This document shows, one piece after another, positions 29,097-37,765 of a DNA stretch of 64,000 nucleotides (the first letter of the stretch is position 1; each line of letters opens with the position of its first letter). The stretch covers positions 62,001 to 126,000 of the forward strand of contig CAWJOG010000003.1 of the NCBI GenBank assembly GCA_963844435.1, in the 5' to 3' direction. The notes beneath the pieces are model-generated. The model saw nothing but the letters and a program-made list of their open reading frames with translations. It had not been told where the DNA came from and made no database searches. Source of the DNA: JBDSLU01 sp963844435 (GTDB taxonomy: Bacteria > Acidobacteriota > Vicinamibacteria > Vicinamibacterales > Vicinamibacteraceae). The position numbers were made by a program, and so were the translations under genes.

Positions 29097-30571
29097 GCGA
29101 TGTCGTACTTGTAGATGTTGCTGACGTACTGCACCGTTTCGCTGCCGATCTCCCGGGCCGCGACGACCTCGACGTTGCCGAACCAGACGTTCGGGTCCAG
29201 GCCCTGAGCCTCGGCCTTGCGCCGCAGCCCCGCGACCCGTGCCGGGCCGGCGTTGTAGGAGGCGACGGCGAAGAGGCCCTTGTTGACCCGGGTCATCGGC
29301 GCGTCCTTGTAGTAGCGGTCGATCATGAAGCGGAGGTATTTCGCGCCCGCCTCGATGTTCCGATCCGCGCTGGCTTCCACGCCGTTGATCAGAATCGGCG
29401 CGCCTGCCGCGGTCGACGGTTTGATCTGCATCACGCCGACCGCGCCGACGTGGCTCTTCTTGCTCTGGTCGATCGTGGACTCCTGGTAGGCCTGCGCGGC
29501 GACCAGCAGCCACGGCAGGTCGTACTTGTCGCCGTACTTCCGGAACAACGCGACCGCCTGCCGGAACTTCTTCAGCTCGGGATCCGCCGCGGCGTCCTTC
29601 ACGAACGAGGTGTTCTTGAAGTACCGGCGCTGGATGATGTTGTAGCTGAGCGAGCCTGGCGGGTTGGCGGCCACGAAGGCGTCGACGGCCTTGCGCAGCT
29701 CGGGCGTGCCCCGGCGCAGGGCCCAGGCGATCCGCCCGTCGGAGCGCAGCGCCGCCGGCTGCACCTGCATCTTCGTGAAGATCTGGCGCCAGAACTCCGC
29801 GATGTGCTGGTCCACCACCGTGGCCGGCATCATGCCGGTGTTCACCATCTCCAGGATGTCCTCGTCCTCGAGCGCCTCACTGGCTTCGCCGATGTTCACC
29901 GGCGGCTTGCCGGCGGCGCGGAGCGAGGCGTTCAGCGCCACGAGGCCCTCGTGGGCGGCGCTCGACTTCCGGACGTAAACCTGTCGCCCGGACAGCGCCT
30001 CGGGCGTCGCGACCGCCGGCTCGCCGGGGGCGGTGACGACCAGCTCGCGGACCCCGGTGATGAACGGCGCGGCGAAGTCGGCCAGCTTCTCTCGCTCCGG
30101 GGTGATGGTGAGGCCAGCGGCGGCGATGTCGCCGCGGCCCTCGGCGAGCGCCGGAAAGAGGCGATCGCGGCTGACCGCGACGAACACCAGGTTCACCTTG
30201 ATGTGCCTGGTCTTGAGACGGTTGTTGAGGAACGTCTCGAACAGCTTGCCCGCCTCGTAGGTCGCGCCGTGCTGCTCCGCCTTGTCGACGAAGTAGTTGG
30301 TCTTGTTGAAGGTCACCAGCACGCGGATGAAGCGGCGTTCGACCATCCCGTCGAGATCGCCGGTCCATGGCTTGAGCGCGGCGGCAATCGCGGCGTCGGA
30401 CGGGGCATCCGCCGCTGGAGCGGCCTGGGCATCTGCGGGGGCGGCAGCGGGACCGGCTGCCGGCGCAGGCGCGCTGCCTGCGGCCGGAGGCGCCTGGCCA
30501 CTGCCGCACGCAACCATGATCGAAAGCCACGCCGCGAGGCTGGCGGTGGCGAAGAGGGGGCGGAATCGCAT
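29042..30571 (-). CDS. mltF: MltF-like membrane-bound lytic murein transglycosylase
   Basis: The intact 509-residue lipoprotein (lipobox LSIMVAC) has an alanine/proline-rich linker and then a periplasmic solute-binding-like domain (RRFIRVLVTFNKTNYFVDKA, AAAGLTITPEREKLADFAAP). The C-terminal ~170 residues are a lysozyme-like transglycosylase: AAQAYQESTIDQSKK with the catalytic Glu, VGAVGVMQIKPSTAAG and FAVASYNAGPARVAGLR. This domain order is that of MltF, which cleaves peptidoglycan glycan strands to 1,6-anhydro products and is regulated by its binding domain. It overlaps the end of the small plus-strand ORF and is divergent from the thioesterase gene, 64 bp away. Confidence 0.9.
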   Translation of the reverse strand: MRFRPLFATASLAAWLSIMVACGSGQAPPAAGSAPAPAAGPAAAPADAQAAPAADAPSDAAIAAALKPWTGDLDGMVERRFIRVLVTFNKTNYFVDKAEQHGATYEAGKLFETFLNNRLKTRHIKVNLVFVAVSRDRLFPALAEGRGDIAAAGLTITPEREKLADFAAPFITGVRELVVTAPGEPAVATPEALSGRQVYVRKSSAAHEGLVALNASLRAAGKPPVNIGEASEALEDEDILEMVNTGMMPATVVDQHIAEFWRQIFTKMQVQPAALRSDGRIAWALRRGTPELRKAVDAFVAANPPGSLSYNIIQRRYFKNTSFVKDAAADPELKKFRQAVALFRKYGDKYDLPWLLVAAQAYQESTIDQSKKSHVGAVGVMQIKPSTAAGAPILINGVEASADRNIEAGAKYLRFMIDRYYKDAPMTRVNKGLFAVASYNAGPARVAGLRRKAEAQGLDPNVWFGNVEVVAAREIGSETVQYVSNIYKYDIAYTLLQQQTDARKGAKAR

Positions 30572-30635
30572 GCTGAAAGGGTAGTCGATTTGCGGCGGGA
30601 TCGACTCCGGAGTCGTTCGTGCCATCCTGGATCAC

Positions 30636-31082
30636 ATGAACAGCGCGAGCGGCGAGACGGACGACGAACGCTTCCGGCGCGTGGCGGCGATCTTCGACGC
30701 CGCCGGCTTTCTCGACACGCTCGGCATCCGGCTCGAGGCAGTCGGCCCCGGCTCGTGCGAGACGTCGCTGCGCCTGACGCCGGCGCTGCTGCAGCAGCAC
30801 GGCTTCGCGCACGCCGGCGTCGTCACGACGCTGGCCGATCACACGGCCGGCGGCGCCGCGAAGGCGGCGGTGCCGCCCGGGCGCGACGTGCTGACGCTGG
30901 AGCTGAAGATCAACTTCCTGCGGCCGGGTCGCGGCGATCGTCTGGTGTCGCGCGGCCGCGTGCTGCGCGCCGGGCGCACCAGCGTGGTCAGCGAGTCCGA
31001 GGTCTTCGCCTTTGCCGATGGGGAGGAGCAGCTGATCGCGAAGCTCATGTCCACGCTGACGGTCTTCGATCAGCGACCCTAG
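30636..31082 (+). CDS. PaaI-family hotdog thioesterase
   Basis: The 148-residue protein is intact. The hotdog thioesterase signature is QQHGFAHAGVVTTLADHTAG, with the acidic residue in the helix expected for the PaaI group. The central strand segment is DVLTLELKINFLRPGRGDRL. It lacks a signal peptide and should hydrolyse an acyl- or aryl-CoA in the cytoplasm; the substrate is not predictable. It converges on the ABATE/CGNR gene with 24 bp between stops. Confidence 0.85.
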   Translation: MNSASGETDDERFRRVAAIFDAAGFLDTLGIRLEAVGPGSCETSLRLTPALLQQHGFAHAGVVTTLADHTAGGAAKAAVPPGRDVLTLELKINFLRPGRGDRLVSRGRVLRAGRTSVVSESEVFAFADGEEQLIAKLMSTLTVFDQRP

Positions 31083-31106
31083 CGTCCTGAGTCGCCCGGT
31101 CGCTGC

Positions 31107-31751
31107 CTACCGTGAAGTATTGCCGGGCGCCGGCCGCCGGGCCCGCTGATAGTGGGCCGCGACCTTGGCGCGGTTGCCGCACGCCGCCATGGAGCACCAG
31201 CGGCGGGCATGGTTCTTCGTCGTGTCGTAGAACAGCAGCACGCACTGCGGGTTCTGGCACGCCTTCACCAGCGACGGATCATCGCTGCTCAGCAGCTGCG
31301 CGGCCGACGCGGCAATGGGCCCGAGCAGCTGGTCGGGCGTGTCGAGGCTCCGCCGCTGGCGGGTCTCGTAGCCGTCGCGCGTCCGCACGACCTCCCGCTG
31401 GCTGGCGTCGAGCCGAAGCAGGTCGTTGATGGCGTCGAGCGCCGGCTGCGGGACGCTCCGGCCGCCGGCGAGCCGCTCCAGCATGCCGCGCAGCGCGGCC
31501 CGGAAGGTGAGGGCGCGTGCGTGCGCCGAGTCGGCCTCGGCGCTGCCGCTCCAGCGCCGGCGCAGCTCGCGCGCCTCCGCCGTGGACACCACCTGCGCCT
31601 GCTCGCACCAGTCGACCAGCGCGTCGAAGCCGGGCAGCAGATCGATCGCCGTGCCGCCGTCGGCGATCGTGGTGTTGACGAAGTCCACGCACGGGCGCTC
31701 CCCCACGAACAGGAACGGACGGGCGCCGGCGGCTCGCGGTGAGTTAACCAT
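31107..31751 (-). CDS. ABATE/CGNR zinc-finger transcriptional regulator
   Basis: The intact 214-residue protein has an N-terminal ABATE domain (LFVGERPCVDFVNTTIADGG) with helices to about residue 150. It ends in a CGNR zinc finger (ACQNPQCVLLFYDTTKNHAR then WCSMAACGNRAKVAAHYQR), the Cys4-type DNA-binding element typical of the family. These proteins are stress- or metabolite-linked regulators. It is divergent from an exported alpha/beta hydrolase across an 80-bp region with three copies of a TTGACAG(G)TTAG motif, which points to autoregulation and control of that hydrolase. Confidence 0.9.
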   Translation of the reverse strand: MVNSPRAAGARPFLFVGERPCVDFVNTTIADGGTAIDLLPGFDALVDWCEQAQVVSTAEARELRRRWSGSAEADSAHARALTFRAALRGMLERLAGGRSVPQPALDAINDLLRLDASQREVVRTRDGYETRQRRSLDTPDQLLGPIAASAAQLLSSDDPSLVKACQNPQCVLLFYDTTKNHARRWCSMAACGNRAKVAAHYQRARRPAPGNTSR

Positions 31752-31762
31752 CTAAATATCTG

Positions 31763-31819
31763 TTGACAGGTTAGCTGGCGCATGGTCTAACTGTCAATAT
31801 GCTGTTTGACAGGTTAGCC
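31763..31819. promoter_or_regulatory. triple operator motif and promoters between CGNR and hydrolase genes
   Basis: The motif TTGACAGGTTAGC occurs at 31763-31775 and 31806-31818 in direct order, and TTGACAGTTAGA occurs inverted at 31786-31797. On the plus strand TTGACA (31763-31768) is followed after 17 bp by TCTAAC as a possible -10. The motif therefore overlaps -35 elements in both directions, as expected for repression by the divergent CGNR protein. Confidence 0.6.
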
Positions 31820-31831
31820 AAGGAGCCACGC

Positions 31832-32854
31832 ATGACCACGACTACACGCCGCCTCATCCCCCTTTTGTTCCGCCCGTTGCTGGCGACTGCGGCGCTCGCC
31901 CTGCCGCTGCTCGCCCAGGCCGCGCCGCCGACGGCGCATCGCCACGTCGAGGTCGACGGCGTGCGGATCTTCTACCGCGAGGCGGGACCGAAGGACGCCC
32001 CGCACGTGCTGCTGCTGCACGGGTTCCCGTCGTCGTCGCACATGTTCCGCGACCTGATCCCGGCGCTGGCGGACCGGTATCACGTCGTCGCCCCGGACTA
32101 CCCGGGCTTCGGCCACAGCGACATGCCCGCGCCCGACGCGTTCGCCTACACCTTCGATCACCTGGCCGACGTCATCGACGCCTTCACGACGCGCGTCGGC
32201 CTCGATCGCTATGCGCTCTACGTCCAGGACTACGGCGCGCCGATCGGCTTCCGGCTCGCCGTCCGGCACCCCGAGCGCATCCGCGCGCTCGTCGTCCAGA
32301 ACGGCAACGCCTACGAGGAGGGCCTGCGGGAGTTCTGGGATCCGATCAAGGCGTACTGGAAGGATCCCGGCGAGGCGAACCGCCAGGCGCTGGCCAAGGG
32401 GCTCGAACCCGAGTCCACGAAGTGGCAGTACCTCCACGGCACGCGGCGTCCCGAGCGCGTCAGCCCCGACGCGTGGCTGGTCGATCAGGCGCTCCTCGAC
32501 CGCCCGGGCAACCGCGAGATCCAGCTGCAGCTGTTCTACAGCTACGGCTCGAACCCGCCGCTTTACCCGGCCTGGCAGGCGTACTTCCGCCGGCACCAGC
32601 CGCCGACGCTGATCGTCTGGGGCAGGAACGATCCGATCTTTCCGGCCGAAGGCGCACACCCGTACACGCGCGACTTGAAGGACGTCGAGCTCCACCTCCT
32701 CGATACCGGCCACTTCGCGCTCGAGGAGGAAGGCGACACGATAGCGCGGCTGATGCGCGCCTTCCTCGCGCGTCATCTGGTCGCCGACGCTGATGACTCC
32801 GGAGTCGTCGTCCCGTCGGCCGAGGCGATTGCGTATCGCGGCGTCGATGTGTAG
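31832..32854 (+). CDS. exported alpha/beta hydrolase, epoxide hydrolase / haloalkane dehalogenase type
   Basis: The intact 340-residue protein starts with a signal peptide (LLATAALALPLLAQA) after an AGGAG seven bases upstream. The fold motifs are HVLLLHGFPSSSHMF (HGxP, oxyanion hole), APDYPGFGHSDMP, and the nucleophile elbow VQDYGAPIG with Asp133. Asp rather than Ser marks the epoxide hydrolase and haloalkane dehalogenase branch. LIVWGRNDPIF holds the acid and LLDTGHFALEE the His. Export of this class is less usual than cytoplasmic location. It is divergent from the CGNR regulator. Confidence 0.85.
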   Translation: MTTTTRRLIPLLFRPLLATAALALPLLAQAAPPTAHRHVEVDGVRIFYREAGPKDAPHVLLLHGFPSSSHMFRDLIPALADRYHVVAPDYPGFGHSDMPAPDAFAYTFDHLADVIDAFTTRVGLDRYALYVQDYGAPIGFRLAVRHPERIRALVVQNGNAYEEGLREFWDPIKAYWKDPGEANRQALAKGLEPESTKWQYLHGTRRPERVSPDAWLVDQALLDRPGNREIQLQLFYSYGSNPPLYPAWQAYFRRHQPPTLIVWGRNDPIFPAEGAHPYTRDLKDVELHLLDTGHFALEEEGDTIARLMRAFLARHLVADADDSGVVVPSAEAIAYRGVDV

Positions 32855-32877
32855 GCTTCGGGCCGGGAGAACCGTCC

Positions 32878-33867
32878 ATGTCCGCATCCACACTTCTGAC
32901 CCGCCGCACGCTGCTGCGATCGACCGGCGCGCTCGCCGGCGCCGCGTTCGTCCACCGCTATTCACCCGATCTCGCGCCGGATCTCTGGGCCGCGCAGGCG
33001 CCCGCCGCGTCGACGGCGAAGGCCGGCGCCGACGCCCTCGACATGCGCCGCGCCGAGATGGCCAAGACGCCGATCGTGCGGACGCGGCTGACCGATCGAC
33101 TCGAACTGCTGGCCGGGCCGGGCGGCAACGTCCTCGTGCTGCACGGCCCGGACGGCCTCCTGCTGGTCGACAACTTCGTGCGCCCGGCCTGGCCGCAGCT
33201 GAAGTCGACGCTCGACGCGATCGGCGGGCCCATCAAGACCGCGATCGACACGCACTGGCACTTCGATCACGCCGACAACAACGCCAACCTGCATCGCGCC
33301 GGTGCCGTCATCGTCGCCCACGCCAGGACCAAGGTGCGGCTGTCCGAGCCGCACGACCTGCTCGGCCTGCACATGGATCCCGAGCCGGCCGATGCCCTGC
33401 CGGCCGAGACATTCACCGACGCGCGCACGCTGAGCGCGAACGGCGACACCGTGACGCTGCAGTACGTGCCGCCGGCGCACACGGATACGGACATCTCGGT
33501 GCGGTTCGCCAAGGCCAACGTGCTGCACCTCGGCGATCTGTTCTTCAACGGCGCCTATCCGTTCATCGATGCGTCGACCGGCGGCAACATCAACGGGATG
33601 GTGGTGTCGGCAGAGAAGGCGCTGGCCGCGGTCGACGCGCAGACGCGGATCGTGCCCGGCCACGGCCCGCTCGGCGATCGGGCGTCGCTCGAGCGCTATC
33701 GCGCCATGCTGGCCACCGTCCGCGATCGGATCGCCGCGCTGAAGTCGTCGGGCAAGGCGCTCGCCGACGTCCAGGCGGCCAAGCCGACCGCCGCCTACGA
33801 CGCCGAGTGGGGCAAGGGCTTCATGCAGCCGGACGTCTTCGTGGGTATCGTCTACTCCACGCTTTAG
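32878..33867 (+). CDS. Tat-exported metallo-beta-lactamase-fold hydrolase
   Basis: The intact 329-residue protein starts with a twin-arginine signal (LTRRTLLRSTGALAGAAFV). The zinc motifs are complete: THWHFDHADNN (HxHxDH, about residue 125), PPAHTDTD with the third His, LHLGDLFFNG with the bridging Asp, and RIVPGHGPLGD with the last His. The layout resembles non-lactamase members such as SoxH- or quinoprotein-relay-type proteins. The substrate is unknown. It follows the alpha/beta hydrolase by 23 bp and is probably co-transcribed, giving a two-enzyme exported unit. A hairpin follows the stop. Confidence 0.9.
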   Translation: MSASTLLTRRTLLRSTGALAGAAFVHRYSPDLAPDLWAAQAPAASTAKAGADALDMRRAEMAKTPIVRTRLTDRLELLAGPGGNVLVLHGPDGLLLVDNFVRPAWPQLKSTLDAIGGPIKTAIDTHWHFDHADNNANLHRAGAVIVAHARTKVRLSEPHDLLGLHMDPEPADALPAETFTDARTLSANGDTVTLQYVPPAHTDTDISVRFAKANVLHLGDLFFNGAYPFIDASTGGNINGMVVSAEKALAAVDAQTRIVPGHGPLGDRASLERYRAMLATVRDRIAALKSSGKALADVQAAKPTAAYDAEWGKGFMQPDVFVGIVYSTL

Positions 33868-33882
33868 ACGGGCCGGGGTCAG

Positions 33883-33917
33883 GCCGGCGGCGGGAGCGGT
33901 GACGCTCCCGCACGCCG
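33883..33917. terminator. bidirectional hairpin between convergent genes
   Basis: The inner stem GCGGGAGCG / CGCTCCCGC with a GTGA loop (33890-33911) is extended by CCGGCG / CGCCGG. It lies between the metallo-beta-lactamase-fold gene and the convergent TonB receptor and could end both transcripts. Confidence 0.6.
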
Positions 33918-33924
33918 GTGGCGG

Positions 33925-36900
33925 TCAAAACTCGTAGCGGAAGCCGAGCTGGATCTGCCGCGGCGCGTTGGCCAGCGTCGTCACCCGGCCGAAGTTTGCG
34001 CTGGTGATCGTCGACTCCGGCGCCGCCCCAGATCGTCCGGTTGAACAGGTTGAAGACCTCGAGGCGGAACTCGAACCGCGTCGGGCCGATGCCGAACGTG
34101 CGCGCCAGCGAGATGTTCTCGTTCAGGAACCACGGCCCGCGCGCGTTCGGGTTGCGCACGGTGGCGTTGCCGAAGTCGGCGCGCAGCACGCCGCCCTTGT
34201 AGCCGGCGAGCTGGTCGACCGAATCGACCGGCGTGCGGTTGAAGGCGTTCGGGTCCCACCACAGATCGACCAGCGGGTTGAAGTCGTCGCCCTGGGTCGG
34301 CGCGCGCCAGCCCTCGTAGTCGAGCACCGTGATGCGGTTGTCGCCGGCGTTCAGCGGCAGCCCGTAGCCGGGGAACACGGTGAGCGGATAGCCGGACGCG
34401 TAGGCGTGGACGCCGGCGATGCGCCAGCCGCCGAACACGGCGGCGGCGACGCCTTCGCGCAGGTACTTCTTGTCCGGCCCGAACGGCAGCTCGTAGCTGT
34501 AGTTGAACTTGATGGAGTGGGTCTGGTCGAACGCCGACAGCCCCTTCTCCGCCTCGCGATTGAAGTGGTTCATCGCCCGCCCGTCACCGGCGTTGGAGCG
34601 ATCGGAGCGCAGCGTGAACGTCTTCGAGAACACGTACGACGTCAGGAAGGTCAGGCCGGAGGCGTAGCGCTTCTCGCCCTTCAGCACGAAGGCGTGATAG
34701 CTCGAGCGCCCGGCCCGTTCGCCGCCGTCGGGGCCGGTCGCGATGTCGAGGTACTGCGGGTAGGGCCGCAGCGCCTGCCGCACCGACTGCGATCCCGGGA
34801 AGGTGGGGTACGGATAGGGGATGTTGGCCTGCCGCGCCAGCGTCGAATCCATGCGCGAGTTCATCAGGTTGATGGCGCCGGCGCCGCCCATACTGCTGGA
34901 CGAAGCCCTGGAAGATCGCCGGATCGACCTGATTGAGGCTGAGGAGATTCGACGGCAGGTGACGTCCGAGCTGGGCGTTGTAGCCGGCTTCGACGACGAA
35001 GCGGCCGGGCAGCTGACGCTGCATGTTCAGCGTCCACGTGTAGTACTCGGGCAGGCGGCCCGAGTCGTACGGCTGCCAGTAGGGGATGTTGCTGCCGTTC
35101 AGCGTCTGCGGCACCAGGAACGGCGGCTCCGGCCACGACGGCCAGCCGGCGTCCCAGTTGAACGCGGAGCTCGCCGGGAAGGCCGGCGCCGTCACGTTGT
35201 AGCCGCCGATGAAGCCCTGCCAGTGCGAGCTGCCGCCGGTGTTCTTCACCGGGCCGAAGACGCGCGCCGCGCTGAATCGCAGGACCGTCTCGTTGTCGAG
35301 GCTGTAGACGGCGCCGAGGCGCGGGCTGAAGCCCCACGGCCAGGCGTCGTACATCGTCTTCTCACCGGTGCGGCCTGCGCCTTCGCCGGCGAACTCCGAC
35401 GCGCCCAGGTGGCCGCCCGCGGCCGGATTGGGCAAATCCGGGTTGAAGTTCGAGTAGCCATCCGGGAAATGGCCCTCCCACGTCGGCGGCGTGTACTCGT
35501 AGCGCACGCCGTAGTTGACGGTCAGCTTGTTGTTGACCCGCCAGTCGTCCTGGATGTACCCGGAGAAGTAGTGCCACCGGTCCGACACATAGCGGTTGGT
35601 CGTGATCTCCGACGACTGCACTTCGCCGAGCAGGAAGCTGGCGAAGGCGTTGCCGCTGGCGCCGGTGGCGTCGAGGTTGCCGTTGGCGAGGAAGCCGGCA
35701 GTAGCGCCACGATTGAAGTTGTAGGTGCCGGCGGCGGTGTGCCAGCCGTAGCCGTCGTAGCGATCCTCCTGGAACGTGAAGCCGGCCTTCATGGTGTGCC
35801 GTGACTTCACCCAGGTGAGGTCGTCCGAGATGTTCCACAGATAGTTGCCCGACCCGCCCCATTCCGACCGTCCCCAGTCGAGATAGTCGTCGGAGAAGTC
35901 GAGCAGCGGGAACAGCTTGTCGGGCCCGGGCACGTTCTGCAGCCCGATGCGCGTGCCCCAGCCCTGATCGCGGTTGTACGAGGCGCGCAGCTGATACCAG
36001 TTGTTGTGCCCGAACGTGACGCGGTTCATCAGCGCCGGCGTGATCGACGCGATCCCAGTTGAAGCGATAGACGTAGGTGTGCGAGTCCTCGTCGCGGAAG
36101 TTGTTGAGCGGCACCGGCAGGCCGCCGCTCGGGCCGTCGCCCGGCGGCACCACCAGCACCTCGCCCCAGTGCAGCAGGAAGCCGAGGCGATCCTTGGTCG
36201 ACAGGTTGTGATCGAGCTTGATGCTGAACTTGTTCCACGGGTTGGTGTTGATCTGGTCGCCCGGCGTGTAGGCGAAGTTGTTGCGGACGCCCCCCAGGTC
36301 GGGCCGCATCGTCGCCAGCTGGATCACCTCGCGGCTGATGCGGCTGAAGCGCTCGACCGGGATCTGGTTGTTCGGGAACGGGTCGCGGATGAAGCCAGGC
36401 CCGTTCGGGTTGGGCCGCGTCGTCGCCGGATCGTAGATGGGGATCAGCTGTCCGCTGGCGTTGCGCCATTGCGAGAAGTCGCCGTTGTACATCGCCGCCA
36501 CCGGGATGGTCACGGTCTGCGGCGCCGCCGACGTCTTGTTGCGGTAGGCCTCGTACGAGGCGAAGAAGAACGTCCGATCGCGGCCCTCGTACAGCTTCGG
36601 GATGGTCACGCGGCCGCCGAACACGCCGCCGAAGTCGTGCTGCGACACCTGCGGCTTGGGGCGCCCGAGCGCCTTGCTGAAGAAGTTGTTCGAGTCGAAG
36701 GCGTCGTCGCGCATGAACTCGAACACCTTGCCGCGGAACTGGTTGGAGCCCGAGCGCGACACGAAGCTGACCGAGCCGCCGCCGGCGTGGCCGAACTCCG
36801 CCTTGAACCCGTTGGTGTCGACCGCGAACTCGGTGATGGCCTCGACCGACGGCGAGTTGAGCGTCGTCCAGAGGCGCTGCTCGAACGGCGCACCCGGCGT

Positions 36901-37506
36901 CGCCGACACGCCGTCGACCGTCAGGTCCCAGCCGCCTTCCTGGCCGCCGCCAATCACGATGTTGCCGCGGGCGCCGTCACCGCTGCTGCCGGTCTTGGCC
37001 TCCGGCGCGATCAGGCTGAGGTCGAGCGGCGACCGCAGCTGGCCGCCGACGACGAGCGGCAGATCCTGGATGAACTTGCTGCTGATCGCCGTCGTCACCT
37101 TGACGCTGTCGGTCTGGATCTGGCGCGCGTCGGCCGACACGGTGACCGCGTCCTTCAGTCCGCCTACCGCGAGCGCGCCGTCGACGCGCAGCGTGGCGCC
37201 GGCGGTGAGCTCGATGTTCTCGAGCGTCGTCGTCTGGAAGCCGTTGGCGGTGATGACCATCACGTAGGCTCCGACCGGGAGCTGCGGAATGGCGTAGGCG
37301 CCGTCCACCGACGTCGTGACCGTGCGCTCGAAGTTGGTGGCGACGTGCACGACCTTCACCGTCGCGCCGGGCACCACCGCGCCCGAGCTGTCTTGCACCG
37401 TGCCGGTGAGGGTGCCGCGATCGGTCTGCGCGATCGCGGCCGCCGCGAAGCACAGACACACCACGACCACGTGCAGGGACTGGAAACCAGGGCGCCAGCG
37501 CAACAT
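33925..37506 (-). CDS. Oar-type TonB-dependent receptor (three frameshifts)
   Basis: A signal peptide (HVVVVCLCFAAAAIAQ) precedes a carboxypeptidase-regulatory-like domain (GTLTGTVQDSSGAVVPGATV, AIPQLPVGAYVMVITANGF). The plug follows (GGQEGGWDLTVDGVSATPGA, FAVDTNGFKAEFGHAGGGSV), then a large barrel with many aromatic girdle residues. After correcting shifts near 36045, 34895 and 34020 it ends APRQIQLGFRYEF. The length is about 1193 residues. The transported substrate is unknown. It is not co-oriented with a regulator; the M6 protease gene lies 259 bp upstream on the same strand. Confidence 0.85.
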
Positions 37507-37587
37507 CGCAGTTCTCCTTCTGCGGCACGCGCGTCACGGTCGGCACGCCGCCGCCAGGGGAATGAAGGGAAACGGTTTGTGCGGGGC

Positions 37588-37616
37588 ATCCTGGGCGCAT
37601 CGCCTTTAGTTGTCAA
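37588..37616 (-). promoter_or_regulatory. possible promoter of the TonB receptor
   Basis: On the minus strand, a perfect TTGACA (37611-37616) is followed after 17 bp by CAGGAT. The -10 matches only three of six positions. The start codon lies ~80 bp further, behind an AGGAGAA. The rest of the 259-bp gap shows no gene. Confidence 0.35.
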
Positions 37617-37765
37617 GGCGTTACGCCGAAGCTATCCAGCGATCGGACGATCCTATCGAGGGCAGCCGCCGGCTCGGCAGTGCGACGGTCCCTGATCGCT
37701 CGGGTAGCTGCGGCCGGGAGGTTCGGCGAGCCGGCTCGGCCGGCCCGCCGAAGATGTGCGGGGTG

